Below, one piece after another: positions 8,947 to 15,196 of a DNA stretch of 62,337 bases. Under the pieces are notes generated by a model that did not search any database, had not been told where the DNA came from, and saw only the letters and a list, made by a program, of their open reading frames with translations. The stretch's first letter is position 1; each line of letters begins with the position of its first letter. Both the position numbers and the translations under genes were made by a program. Origin of the DNA: a virus; the IMG/VR virus record IMGVR_UViG_3300027985_000790, positions 1-62,337 of that record. The stretch is one strand, 5' to 3'.

Positions 8947-9360
8947 GCGACTCATTATCATCCGCACCCGCAACTGCGAATGATTATCAGTACCCGATGC
9001 AACCGCGAATGATTATCACCTCGCCCTTGACTGCGAATCATTATCAGTCGCCCATGCAAACGAGACGCATTCGCAGACGCATCACCTAATGCGAATCATT
9101 ATCAGTCAACCTCGGAACGCGAATCATTATCAGGTGCAATAGGTGACGCGACTCATTATCAGTCAACCTCGGAACGCGAACCGTTCTCATTCGCATTGTG
9201 GCAAAAGGACAACGCGACTAGGTCTCATATGCACGGAAGGTGATATGCGAACAGGTCTCATTTGCGGGTGATAATCGGTCGCATATGAGGTGCAGGTGAT
9301 ATGCGAATGAGTATCAATTGGGTTGTTATGATGGGACAGTGCAAATGCGACTCATAATCA
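8947..9360. repeat. Array of about 12 copies of GCGANTNATTATCA
   Basis: Copies start at 8947, 8976, 9005, 9033, 9091, 9119, 9148, 9176, 9214, 9247, 9303 and 9347. The first eight are spaced 29, 29, 28, 58, 28, 29 and 28 bases apart, so they share a ~29-bp period; a degenerate copy fills the gap at 9062. Early copies are near identical (GCGAATGATTATCA, GCGACTCATTATCA or GCGAATCATTATCA), while later copies diverge. The stretch ATCAGTCAACCTCGG between units also repeats exactly at a 58-bp distance. The regular period suggests cooperative protein binding on one DNA face. Confidence 0.85.
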
Positions 9361-9655
9361 TTTGCAGTTGGAAATCGGGCGCGGGCAGGACGGCAGCAGT
9401 TGTTTTGCGTCTCGTTCGCATTACACATGCATGTGAACGCAATCGCTTTAACCTATTGCATCACGAATAGCGTATCCTGTTTTCCTATCCGTGTATAAAT
9501 AAAAACCGCATCTGCAACCACAAACATTCTGTCGTAACCCATTGTTCTGTAACCTAAAACAACTCCTTGATTATCACCGTTTATGACCATGTGTGGTTTA
9601 TTCTTATATGCCTAAACCAATGAAAACACTAACAAATTCATGATTATATAAATAA

Positions 9656-9719
9656 AAACCACAAAAACCACACCACGTCTTCGTATGCGCACGTGCGCGT
9701 ACACGCGTGCGCGGATGTG
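9656..9719. repeat. 64-bp repeat copy 1 with Z-DNA-prone core
   Basis: Shares flanks and core with 43635-43698. Bases 9682-9713 alternate perfectly between pyrimidine and purine for 32 bases, mostly GC, AC and GT steps, a known Z-DNA-forming pattern. The left flank carries A-runs and repeated CCAC. It sits between the AT-rich block and the terminator of the next operon. Confidence 0.8.
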
Positions 9720-9744
9720 TTTTCTGTGCCTATGCGCCGCCCAA

Positions 9745-9769
9745 CAAAAAGCGCGACCGAAGCCGCGCC
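9745..9769 (-). terminator. Intrinsic terminator
   Basis: On the minus strand, a GCGCGGC stem closes on a TTCG tetraloop and is followed by TTTTTG. It lies just downstream of the two-gene operon 9789-10133. Confidence 0.85.
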
Positions 9770-9788
9770 TTTCTCGAACGTTTAAACA

Positions 9789-9947
9789 TCAGAAACGATA
9801 CACGACCATCTCGTAAATGAACCAACGCCCAACGTCGTCCCGATACACGATGCGCGTCTCACCGTCGATGAACGTCACCTCGCCTTCGTCTACGTCATAA
9901 ACCACGACCACTTCTGTACCGTGCTGACTGACCGCTGTAAATTCCAT
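9789..9947 (-). CDS. Small acidic protein, unknown
   Basis: A 52-residue protein starting MEFTAVSQHGTEVV with an acidic, beta-strand-like pattern (VVVYDVDEGEVTFIDGET, then IVYRDDVGRWFIYEM). The ATG follows GGGGGAATGAATC and starts three bases after the stop of the upstream gene, and a terminator follows the stop, so it looks like a real second gene of an operon. No family is recognised. Its stop lies two bases after a GTTTAAAC site. Confidence 0.7.
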   Translation of the reverse strand: MEFTAVSQHGTEVVVVYDVDEGEVTFIDGETRIVYRDDVGRWFIYEMVVYRF

Positions 9948-9950
9948 GAT

Positions 9951-10133
9951 TCATTCCCCCATCCAAATGGCGACGCTGTCTTCCGCGTCGCACGTCATAC
10001 ATGCGATAATTTCGGCTGCCTGTTCAATGATAGCCGCGTCCGTTGCGTCATCGCCCAACAATTCACGTGCCTCTGCGATGCAGGCAACGACGAAGGCCCG
10101 GTAGGTTTCATGTCTTTCTGTAATTGCGTCCAT
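9951..10133 (-). CDS. Small helical protein, unknown
   Basis: A 60-residue protein rich in Ala, Glu and Asp, predicted helical, with several Cys (VACIAEAREL, then IIACMTCDAED). The ribosome site TTGAGGA precedes the ATG, and a GTACGCAAA-N16-CATAAT promoter lies about 35 bases upstream. It forms a two-gene operon with 9789-9947. Early-expressed host-takeover genes often look like this; no function is claimed. Confidence 0.75.
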   Translation of the reverse strand: MDAITERHETYRAFVVACIAEARELLGDDATDAAIIEQAAEIIACMTCDAEDSVAIWMGE

Positions 10134-10165
10134 GATGCAATCCTCAATTCGTTTATCACATTATT

Positions 10166-10196
10166 ATTATGACGCATAAATCCTTTATTTGCGTAC
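10166..10196 (-). promoter_or_regulatory. Promoter of the GTACGCAAA class (copy 1)
   Basis: On the minus strand: GTACGCAAA, 16 bases, then CATAATAAT. It drives 10133-9789. Two further copies with identical spacing occur at 10807-10837 and 10869-10899, each in front of a gene with a good ribosome site. Confidence 0.65.
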
Positions 10197-10224
10197 CGAT
10201 TGCAAAAATTCTTTTCATTCTTTC

Positions 10225-10250
10225 TGCGACTGATTCTCATTCGCGCACCT
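10225..10250. repeat. 26-bp direct repeat, copy 1
   Basis: Exact 26-base match to 11176-11201, containing GCGACTGATTCTCATTCGC, an imperfect palindrome related to the 8.9-kb array units. The gap 10197-10459 otherwise holds only a terminator and degenerate versions of the same motif (for example around 10386-10403). Confidence 0.8.
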
Positions 10251-10410
10251 CACAGATCACGTCACATTCGCATCCTATGCACCCATCAATGCACTTGCAT
10301 CAACCAGACATGCGACGCAGCAGCGTGCGATTCACGAGGTTTTACGATACCCCCGGGGAGTATTTCACGAATCATGAAAACACGACTGATACTCATTCGC
10401 ATCAAACACG

Positions 10411-10439
10411 CAAAATAAACGCGATTCAGTTGAATCGCG
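10411..10439 (-). terminator. Intrinsic terminator
   Basis: Minus-strand stem CGCGATTC/GAATCGCG with a four-base loop (10420-10439), followed by TTTATTTTG. It ends the operon 10769-10460. Confidence 0.85.
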
Positions 10440-10459
10440 TCGTTTGTTCAATGCGCCTC

Positions 10460-10561
10460 CTACAGCGCTGCTGAGATTGCACTGAGGGCCATGACCAGCG
10501 CGTCAACGAAAGCCCAACCGATGACCGTCACAACGACGACGACAACCAGAACCTTAGACAT
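10460..10561 (-). CDS. 33-residue membrane peptide
   Basis: Reads MSKVLVVVVVVTVIGWAFVD and then ALVMALSAISAAL, a single hydrophobic segment spanning nearly the whole peptide. The ribosome site GGGAGGTGAATC is excellent, it directly follows 10554-10769, and the terminator follows. It is probably an inner-membrane peptide. Function is unknown. Confidence 0.7.
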   Translation of the reverse strand: MSKVLVVVVVVTVIGWAFVDALVMALSAISAAL

Positions 10562-10769
10562 GATTCACCTCCCGAGCGTTGAGGTAAGCAGACAGCGTGC
10601 GTTCAAGGTAAGACAGCTTGATGTCTACGCTTTCGTCATCACCACAAACGCTGCTGAAGAAGTCGTGACCATCATCCAAGTTGCAATGATGCTCACCTTC
10701 TACATATGCATAAGTGAAGGCGAGGCCATTGGCTGCTGCGAGTCTAGTTACACGAGCAAGAACGTCCAT
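10554..10769 (-). CDS. Small protein, unknown
   Basis: A 71-residue, mildly acidic protein (MDVLARVTRLAAANGLAF, later LDDGHDFFSSVCGDDES). The start follows GGGAGGTGTGTC. It is the first gene of a two-gene leftward operon with the membrane peptide 10460-10561, under the promoter at 10807-10837. No family is recognised. Confidence 0.75.
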   Translation of the reverse strand: MDVLARVTRLAAANGLAFTYAYVEGEHHCNLDDGHDFFSSVCGDDESVDIKLSYLERTLSAYLNAREVNHV

Positions 10770-10806
10770 GACACACCTCCCGATAACAAATTAAACCTTC
10801 ATTATC

Positions 10807-10837
10807 ATTATGACGCATAGCTCACCTTTTTGCGTAC
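10807..10837 (-). promoter_or_regulatory. Promoter of the GTACGCAAA class (copy 2)
   Basis: Minus-strand GTACGCAAA-N16-CATAAT upstream of 10769. Its GTACGCAAA box is one arm of a 12-bp perfect inverted repeat (10828-10839 with 10867-10878) whose other arm is the box of the divergent promoter, so one regulator could control both. Confidence 0.65.
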
Positions 10838-10868
10838 TCGAAAATAAAAAATTTATTTTGCATTGTGA

Positions 10869-10899
10869 GTACGCAAAACCTTTAAAGGTGAATCATAAT
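10869..10899 (+). promoter_or_regulatory. Promoter of the GTACGCAAA class (copy 3)
   Basis: Plus-strand GTACGCAAA, 16 bases, CATAAT, upstream of the gene at 10930. It is divergent from copy 2 across a 27-base AT-rich gap. Confidence 0.65.
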
Positions 10900-10929
10900 A
10901 AACATGTAACAACAAACGAGGATAACATC

Positions 10930-11139
10930 ATGAACGCTGCTGAATTCCGTGAAACTGTTTTTGAACTCGGTCAGGTCATCACGACGACCAAAGGTGTACA
11001 GCTGACCATTATCGGCTTTGTGCGTGATATGTTGATCTGCGACTGCTCAGGCGAACTGTTCACCGTGCACCGCAATGGCTATATCAGATACTGCGAGTTG
11101 GCGCTTTCTGCTGAGCAGGCCGTCGGCCGAGCTTTCTAA
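10930..11139 (+). CDS. Small protein, unknown, only plus-strand gene of its region
   Basis: A 69-residue protein (MNAAEFRETVFELGQVITTT), with a beta-strand pattern and two close Cys (LICDCSGELFTVH). The ATG at 10930 follows GAGGAT, and a strong terminator follows the stop, so it is a single-gene unit. Being isolated, divergent and separately promoted, it may be an early or regulatory gene; no DNA-binding motif is seen. Confidence 0.75.
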   Translation: MNAAEFRETVFELGQVITTTKGVQLTIIGFVRDMLICDCSGELFTVHRNGYIRYCELALSAEQAVGRAF

Positions 11140-11150
11140 CCTGCTGCACT

Positions 11151-11176
11151 AGCCGAGCCATTGCGCTCGGCTTTTT
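11151..11176 (+). terminator. Intrinsic terminator
   Basis: AGCCGAGC / GCTCGGCT stem with a six-base loop, followed by TTTTT, directly after the gene 10930-11139. Confidence 0.9.
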
Positions 11177-11201
11177 GCGACTGATTCTCATTCGCGCACC
11201 T
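11176..11201. repeat. 26-bp direct repeat, copy 2
   Basis: Exact match to 10225-10250 and placed right after the terminator. Further degenerate TCATTTACG- and CATTCG-type units follow to about 11270. Confidence 0.8.
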
Positions 11202-11275
11202 TATTGCGTCTAAATCTCATTTACGACCAAGTCGCATTCGTATATGCACCTCCCTGCATGTACGTCTGCGACCGT

Positions 11276-11301
11276 TTTTCAAAAACCCCGAGCGACATTT
11301 T
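11276..11301. repeat. TTTTCAAAA-CCCCGAGCGACATTT repeat, copy 1
   Basis: Near-identical to the tandem pair at 16641-16697. Here it overlaps the 3' end of the gene 11279-11593 and encodes its last residues (NVARGF) and stop. It always lies at the downstream end of a leftward gene. Confidence 0.75.
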
Positions 11302-11593
11302 GCTCAAGCCGCTCAATGGCCCACTCAACGAACTGCATCCTCAGCGGGTTGGCCCAGAAGCCACCTTCCTGGTGTGCATCACGGCAGTAGCCAGCACAGT
11401 GGCCATTGATGAACCAGGAGGGATTGAACACCACACCTCGCTCCTTGCACCACTGCTCGGCCAGTACAAGCATCTCCCACTCGGCCCAGAGGCCTGCCGT
11501 AAACTCCACATTGAAGCAGATTGCTTCATCCGGGAACAGCGGCCCCTCGTTCTTTATCAGCCGTAGCGCCTGTAGCAAACTCATGCAAGCCAT
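11279..11593 (-). CDS. Paralogous 'IKxHGP / LHFAID' family protein A
   Basis: About 104 residues. It has the family's N-terminal motif (ALRLIKNEGPLFPDEAICFNV) and C-terminal motif (FWANPLRMQFVEWAIERL). The ATG at 11593 follows GGAGGG; an alternative ATG at 11584 overlaps the upstream stop. It is the most diverged member and the last gene of the leftward run 13179-11279. The function of the family is unknown; see the separate finding. Confidence 0.75.
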   Translation of the reverse strand: MACMSLLQALRLIKNEGPLFPDEAICFNVEFTAGLWAEWEMLVLAEQWCKERGVVFNPSWFINGHCAGYCRDAHQEGGFWANPLRMQFVEWAIERLEQNVARGF

Positions 11594-11892
11594 GCGAGCA
11601 CCCTCCGGAAGAAGGTTTGTTCACGCAGCAGGCACTTGGCTACATGACGAGCAAGGTCCCGCCGAAGGTCGCCATACTCACCTTCATACAAGGTGAAGTG
11701 TTCCCAGTAAGCGTCTGCCCCACCAGGCACTGGGAAGGTTTTGCTTCCTGAGAAGAACTCCCACGACTGAGAATGCTCCTTCACTTCTTTCTTAGCTCCC
11801 GCATTGCAGCAGATGCCCACAATATCGGAAAACCCGGGAATGTAGCGCTCCCGCCCGTAGGCAATGAGAAGCAGTTTCGTTACCTTGTTCAT
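11581..11892 (-). CDS. Paralogous 'YEGEYGxLRRDLA' family protein G
   Basis: A 103-residue member of the second branch of the paralogous family. Landmarks are GICCNAG, SWEFFSGSKTFPVPGG and LYEGEYGDLRRDLARH. The close spacing of a GIC motif, a W-E-x-x-SG segment and a P-V-P turn is shared with 18921-19235 and both halves of 19235-19858. The start follows GGGGGT. Function is unknown. Confidence 0.8.
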   Translation of the reverse strand: MNKVTKLLLIAYGRERYIPGFSDIVGICCNAGAKKEVKEHSQSWEFFSGSKTFPVPGGADAYWEHFTLYEGEYGDLRRDLARHVAKCLLREQTFFRRVLAWLA

Positions 11893-12224
11893 TCGACCCC
11901 CAAGTCATCTTCGAGCCACGCGATAGCCCAGTGTAGGAAGGACAGCCTTACCGGGTTGCTCCAGAAGGTGCCGCTTGCTTTCTCGTCCTCCCACTCCTTC
12001 CACCCGCCAACCCAGAAGGCAGGGCAGTATTCACGTCCTGTCCTCGTGGCCCACTCCTTAGACAGGTAACGAAGAGCATCCGAAACGGCACGCGCCTCCC
12101 ACGGGTCGTTAACGTGGTTGATGGCACCTAATGCAACGTTGCCACACAGGGCTTGCTTCTTGTTCTCAGGGCCGTGCCGCTTGATACGCAGCAGCACGTC
12201 CAGGAGCTTCCGCTTGCTACTCAT
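11889..12224 (-). CDS. Paralogous 'IKxHGP / LHFAID' family protein B
   Basis: A 111-residue member: VLLRIKRHGPENKKQALCGN at the N-terminus and FWSNPVRLSFLHWAIAWLED at the C-terminus, with a Trp-rich middle. The ribosome site GAGGAGG precedes the ATG, and it overlaps the neighbouring genes by a few bases, so translation is probably coupled. Confidence 0.8.
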   Translation of the reverse strand: MSSKRKLLDVLLRIKRHGPENKKQALCGNVALGAINHVNDPWEARAVSDALRYLSKEWATRTGREYCPAFWVGGWKEWEDEKASGTFWSNPVRLSFLHWAIAWLEDDLGVE

Positions 12225-12414
12225 CGTCGTCCTCCTCGTTGCTCGGCAGGCCGCCGTTTTCCGCGGCGTCGACCAGTTGGTATGCCATGTCCACGAGACG
12301 CATCATGGCTTCCTGTTCTTCGGGTGACAAGCTGCAGCCGTTGTCAATGGCCTGCAGGCAGTCCTGGAAGTCGCGTGCCGTATTCTGAAAGCGGCAGTAG
12401 CTCATGTTACTCAT
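12217..12414 (-). CDS. MSYCRF-type small conserved protein
   Basis: A 65-residue protein beginning MSNMSYCRFQNTARDFQDC and ending in an Asp/Glu run. Short proteins starting MSYCRF(E/Q)NT.xDLxDC recur in phages and proteobacteria, with no known function. The ATG at 12414 follows GAGGAA; the second Met (12405) is possible. It sits inside the paralog operon. Confidence 0.8.
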   Translation of the reverse strand: MSNMSYCRFQNTARDFQDCLQAIDNGCSLSPEEQEAMMRLVDMAYQLVDAAENGGLPSNEEDDDE

Positions 12415-12748
12415 AGCAGTATTCCTCAAGGTAGTCAATAGCAAAGTGCAGGAAGTCGAGGCGGACAGGATTGCTCCAGAAGGTTTCGTCTTCCAGCTCC
12501 TTGTCCCAGGCTTCTTCACCTTCGAGCCAGTAGTAGTGAGTGAACTTCTGCCCGCGGTCGTAGCACCAGACCTCACCAATGCTGCTGAGGAGGTTCTCAA
12601 GGATCTGGCTCTCAAACAGTTCCATCTCCTCCCCACGAAGCACGCGGTTGGCGTGCATCATGTTGGAGCACAAAGCATGGCATGAACGAGTAGGCCCGTG
12701 GCGCTTTATCTCGTTCAGCGCGTTAAGCAGCAGTTGATGTTTAAACAT
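12407..12748 (-). CDS. Paralogous 'IKxHGP / LHFAID' family protein C
   Basis: A 113-residue member: LNEIKRHGPTRSCHALCSN near the start and FWSNPVRLDFLHFAIDYLEE at the end. AGGAGA precedes the ATG, which itself lies inside a GTTTAAACATG junction, so a GTTTAAAC site overlaps the start codon. Confidence 0.8.
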   Translation of the reverse strand: MFKHQLLLNALNEIKRHGPTRSCHALCSNMMHANRVLRGEEMELFESQILENLLSSIGEVWCYDRGQKFTHYYWLEGEEAWDKELEDETFWSNPVRLDFLHFAIDYLEEYCYE

Positions 12749-12758
12749 GATCTTTCTC

Positions 12759-12989
12759 CTATTCTGCCAGCTCAGGCCAGCCTTTGGTGGTCGGATCAAT
12801 GGGCAAGCCAAGCTGCTCCACGAGTTCATCGTAGTCGGGAGAAACTTCCTCCCAGGTATCGGCATCAGCGAACAGTTCACGGCCACTGGCATCCTTACCA
12901 CAGTAGCGGACTAGGTCCCCGTACTGCGGTTGTCCATCAAAGTCCAGTATCATGCAGCAGTACATGCCACCTTTTACGAGCTTATCCAT
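12759..12989 (-). CDS. Small acidic protein, unknown
   Basis: A 76-residue protein (MDKLVKGGMYCCMILDFDGQ, ending PTTKGWPELAE) with a likely beta-barrel-like N-terminal half and acidic residues throughout. GAGGACG precedes the ATG, which overlaps the upstream stop. No family is recognised. Confidence 0.7.
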   Translation of the reverse strand: MDKLVKGGMYCCMILDFDGQPQYGDLVRYCGKDASGRELFADADTWEEVSPDYDELVEQLGLPIDPTTKGWPELAE

Positions 12990-13179
12990 GGTTCACGTCC
13001 TCACCAAAACGTGCTTGGACGGAGAAGAACAGCTCCTCTGCCACTTGGGCTCTCAGACCATCTGTAACATCTTCAAGATCAGATTCGGGTGCTTCCTTCA
13101 TTATCTCGTGAGCACGAAGCATTATCTCATCTGTCAGCATGCTGACGTACTGGCTTACTATCTCGTTGTAGCGGCTCAT
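12982..13179 (-). CDS. Small helical protein, first gene of the 13.2-kb operon
   Basis: A 65-residue protein (MSRYNEIVSQYVSMLTDEIM), helical and acidic in the middle. AGGAGGTGTGCT is an excellent ribosome site, and a TTGCAG-N16-TATAAT promoter lies 40 bases upstream, so this leads an eight-gene leftward operon ending at 11279. Function is unknown. Confidence 0.75.
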   Translation of the reverse strand: MSRYNEIVSQYVSMLTDEIMLRAHEIMKEAPESDLEDVTDGLRAQVAEELFFSVQARFGEDVNHG

Positions 13180-13218
13180 AGCACACCTCCTACTGGTGCA
13201 ATTAATTGGTACAATTTA

Positions 13219-13246
13219 ATTATAATACCTGCCGCCAGCCCTGCAA
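13219..13246 (-). promoter_or_regulatory. Promoter TTGCAG-N16-TATAAT
   Basis: Minus-strand sigma70-like boxes in front of the operon 13179-11279. The same layout, always with a 16-base spacer and a TTG(C/T)A-type -35 box, occurs at 16173, 16449, 21811 and 23802. Confidence 0.7.
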
Positions 13247-13258
13247 CTTTATTTGCGT

Positions 13259-13621
13259 TTAAACGGGAAAATCCAGCTCCTCGGTCAAGGCGTCGATGGC
13301 GAAGTGAAGGAAGTCGAGACGCAGCGGGTTGCTCCAGAAGCGCCTAAAGCACAGCTCTACCTTCCAGGTTGTGTGCCCGTTGATGAAGTAGCCTCGATTG
13401 TACCAAAGCAGGTGCTGCCCTGTGCGCTGCTTGTACCATGCAGCACCCAGCTCCTGGAGCACAGCGCCAACCTCCCTTGACGTAGCCGAGGAACAGAACA
13501 AGCCGCCACCTGCTACCTGAGCAGTATTGGAGCACAGCGCCCACTCCTTGTCGAATGGCCCGTGCTGCTTAATGTGAACCAAACCCTTCAGCACGGCCAG
13601 CTTAACCATGTACTTGTCCAT
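13259..13621 (-). CDS. Paralogous 'IKxHGP / LHFAID' family protein D
   Basis: A 120-residue member: LVHIKQHGPFDKEWALCSN and FWSNPLRLDFLHFAIDALTE. GGAGAG precedes the ATG at 13621. The stop codon lies within a GTTTAAAC site (13257-13264). Upstream is a Fur-like palindrome, so it may be separately controlled. Confidence 0.8.
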   Translation of the reverse strand: MDKYMVKLAVLKGLVHIKQHGPFDKEWALCSNTAQVAGGGLFCSSATSREVGAVLQELGAAWYKQRTGQHLLWYNRGYFINGHTTWKVELCFRRFWSNPLRLDFLHFAIDALTEELDFPV

Positions 13622-13634
13622 CTCGCTCTCCAGT

Positions 13635-13649
13635 TGATAATGATTCTCA
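13635..13649. promoter_or_regulatory. Fur-box-like palindrome TGATAATGATTCTCA
   Basis: Fourteen of 15 positions match the perfect site at 8914. It lies just upstream of gene 13259-13621. The rest of the gap 13650-13789 holds a 9-bp inverted repeat (13686-13694 with 13736-13744) and two copies of CCCCAGTAT 16 bp apart. Confidence 0.4.
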
Positions 13650-13789
13650 TTTGCGCACCGCACAGTTCGCAGCACGCTGACGTTCTAGAACGCCGTCCCC
13701 ACGCTTGTATGCCTTACCCCTGCCCGTCCTTAGCGGGCGTTCTACGCGGTTTGGCTATACCCCACCCCAGTATACAGATACCCCAGTAT

Positions 13790-14038
13790 CTACGACACTC
13801 GGAAGGGGTAGGGGTTCCTGACTTCGCTGACATCAGCCGGCTCAAAAGGCGAACCCCAATCGTCTATCGTCTGAGTGTTGTGCGGGATGGCCAGGGCGTG
13901 AACACAAACCGAACGGGTGAGCAGAATAGGCTTGCCACAGCAAGGTGTAGCCACCCGTGCGGCGTTGCCATAGGTCTCTACGTTCCTCCAAGTATAGGCA
14001 GGCAGCTCAACTTCCTTCTCGCAGTATGGGCACTTCAT
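13790..14038 (-). CDS. Small zinc-ribbon-like protein
   Basis: An 82-residue protein starting MKCPYCEKEVELP with a second Cys pair (TPCCGKPILL) about 30 residues on, consistent with one zinc-binding finger. GGAGAAG precedes the ATG, which overlaps the upstream stop (ATGA). It is the last gene of the run from 16133. Role unknown; possibly nucleic-acid binding. Confidence 0.7.
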   Translation of the reverse strand: MKCPYCEKEVELPAYTWRNVETYGNAARVATPCCGKPILLTRSVCVHALAIPHNTQTIDDWGSPFEPADVSEVRNPYPFRVS

Positions 14039-14475
14039 TGCTTCTTCTCCTCTATCTGGATGCCGCGCTCGATGGACCAGATGGCCTCCTTGAGGTCTTG
14101 GATGAGGTCCTTGTTGTTGTCACCACGGTTGCCCGGCTGCAGCAGCTTCTTGAGCGCGTGCTGAACACCTGGATTCCGGATGTCCCAAGCATCAAGCAGG
14201 TCGTAGACGTCTATCCACACACCAGGTGCTACTTGCCGGTGATACTTGCTCCGCTTCGTGTCGGCTTCGCCTTCCATGAAGAGGTCTAGTTCGTGCTCCC
14301 CGGACGCGCTCCACTTACCATCGACATACCAGCCGAAGGTGCCCTCTTTGCCGGCTACAGTTCCACGTAGTATGGCACTTTTACCAACTTCAGTAGACAG
14401 GATTTTGATGCCTCTCCCGTCTCGCGTCACAACAGGGGCTCCTTTCAAGGCTGCCGCAAGGTCAAAAGGTTTCAT
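14035..14475 (-). CDS. MKPFDL-family paralog 1
   Basis: A 146-residue protein whose first ~25 residues (MKPFDLAAALKGAPVVTRDG) match those of the next two genes upstream. A WYVDGKWSASGEHELDLFM strand region follows, and the C-terminal half is unique and helical. Similar N-terminal modules (FDLExAxxGxPVxTRDGR) are widespread in phage and bacterial small proteins of unknown role. Confidence 0.8.
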   Translation of the reverse strand: MKPFDLAAALKGAPVVTRDGRGIKILSTEVGKSAILRGTVAGKEGTFGWYVDGKWSASGEHELDLFMEGEADTKRSKYHRQVAPGVWIDVYDLLDAWDIRNPGVQHALKKLLQPGNRGDNNKDLIQDLKEAIWSIERGIQIEEKKQ

Positions 14476-14852
14476 CGTCCTATCCCCGCGTGCTTGGCGT
14501 GCTCGAGCAGCGACTCCAGCTGCTCAACCTGTGCCTGGTGAATGATGCTCAGAATCCGGGCAAAGCCAATCTTGCCTTGCATCGGGTGAGCTTTGGCAGC
14601 ATCCGTTATCGCTTTACCCAAAGCCAGCGTCGCTTCGTACAGCGCATCTTCACTGCTACCTACCATGAAGAGCTGCAATTCTGAGCCGCCAGTGCTCCCA
14701 CCTGCCGGGCTCCACTGACGCCCCAAAATGCTCCCTTCCACGTATCCCACTATCATGCCATCTTCTTTAGCAGCTAGGTTGAAGACACGGCGGCCGTCTC
14801 GTGTGACAACGTGTTCCCCAGCCAAGGCTGCCGCAAGGTCGAAGGGCTTCAT
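14472..14852 (-). CDS. MKPFDL-family paralog 2
   Basis: A 126-residue protein: MKPFDLAAALAGEHVVTRDG, then a beta-rich region ending GSELQLFM, then a helical tail. The ATG at 14852 overlaps the previous stop (GTATGA), so coupling is likely. Function is unknown. Confidence 0.8.
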   Translation of the reverse strand: MKPFDLAAALAGEHVVTRDGRRVFNLAAKEDGMIVGYVEGSILGRQWSPAGGSTGGSELQLFMVGSSEDALYEATLALGKAITDAAKAHPMQGKIGFARILSIIHQAQVEQLESLLEHAKHAGIGR

Positions 14853-15196
14853 ACCGCACCCCACGCATTCTGGCGCACCTTGTCACGCACCACGTCCACG
14901 ATCTCGGACGCCAGGCTGTCAGCACCTCGGCAGTCGGCAGCGGCCGTAGCCAGGATCTGCTTGACCAAGCTTTCCACAGCATCGTTCAGCGTGTCCGCCA
15001 TAAAAAGGTTGTACCCTATGGACACTGAGTCGACACCGCCGAAGCTTCCATCCAGGTGCCACCCACTGCGGTGATTATTCTCGCCGATATAGCCGACGAG
15101 CAGCGAGCCTTTTTGCTGCAGGCAGGTCACCTTCCGGCCATCCCGGGTAGTGACAGCGGCCCCAGCCAGGGCCGCCTCGAGGTCAAAAGGTTTCAT
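14849..15196 (-). CDS. MKPFDL-family paralog 3
   Basis: A 115-residue protein: MKPFDLEAALAGAAVTTRDG, then GYIGENNHRSGWHLDGSFGG and YNLFMAD, then a helical tail. GGAGGAGATGTG precedes the ATG at 15196. The three paralogs are tandem and share a strand-rich N-terminal module but not their tails, which suggests duplication followed by tail divergence. Confidence 0.8.
   Translation of the reverse strand: MKPFDLEAALAGAAVTTRDGRKVTCLQQKGSLLVGYIGENNHRSGWHLDGSFGGVDSVSIGYNLFMADTLNDAVESLVKQILATAAADCRGADSLASEIVDVVRDKVRQNAWGAV

Larger units (their letters stand above)
8676..9744. other. Gene-free 1-kb region, candidate origin or regulatory centre
   Basis: No credible gene is seen on either strand. From left to right it holds a promoter candidate, a perfect Fur-like palindrome (8914-8928), an array of 14-bp repeats (8947-9360), an AT-rich stretch (about 9470-9660) with many A/T runs, and an alternating purine/pyrimidine block (9682-9713). 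Repeats next to an AT-rich unwinding region are typical of iteron-type replication origins, but the location could equally be a regulatory hub for the leftward operons. No initiator protein gene is recognised beside it. Confidence 0.6.

Noticed and set aside
8947-9190. CRISPR array at 8.9-9.2 kb
   Set aside because: Units are 14 bp, too short for a CRISPR repeat, and the intervening 15-bp segments are partly repeated. No cas genes.
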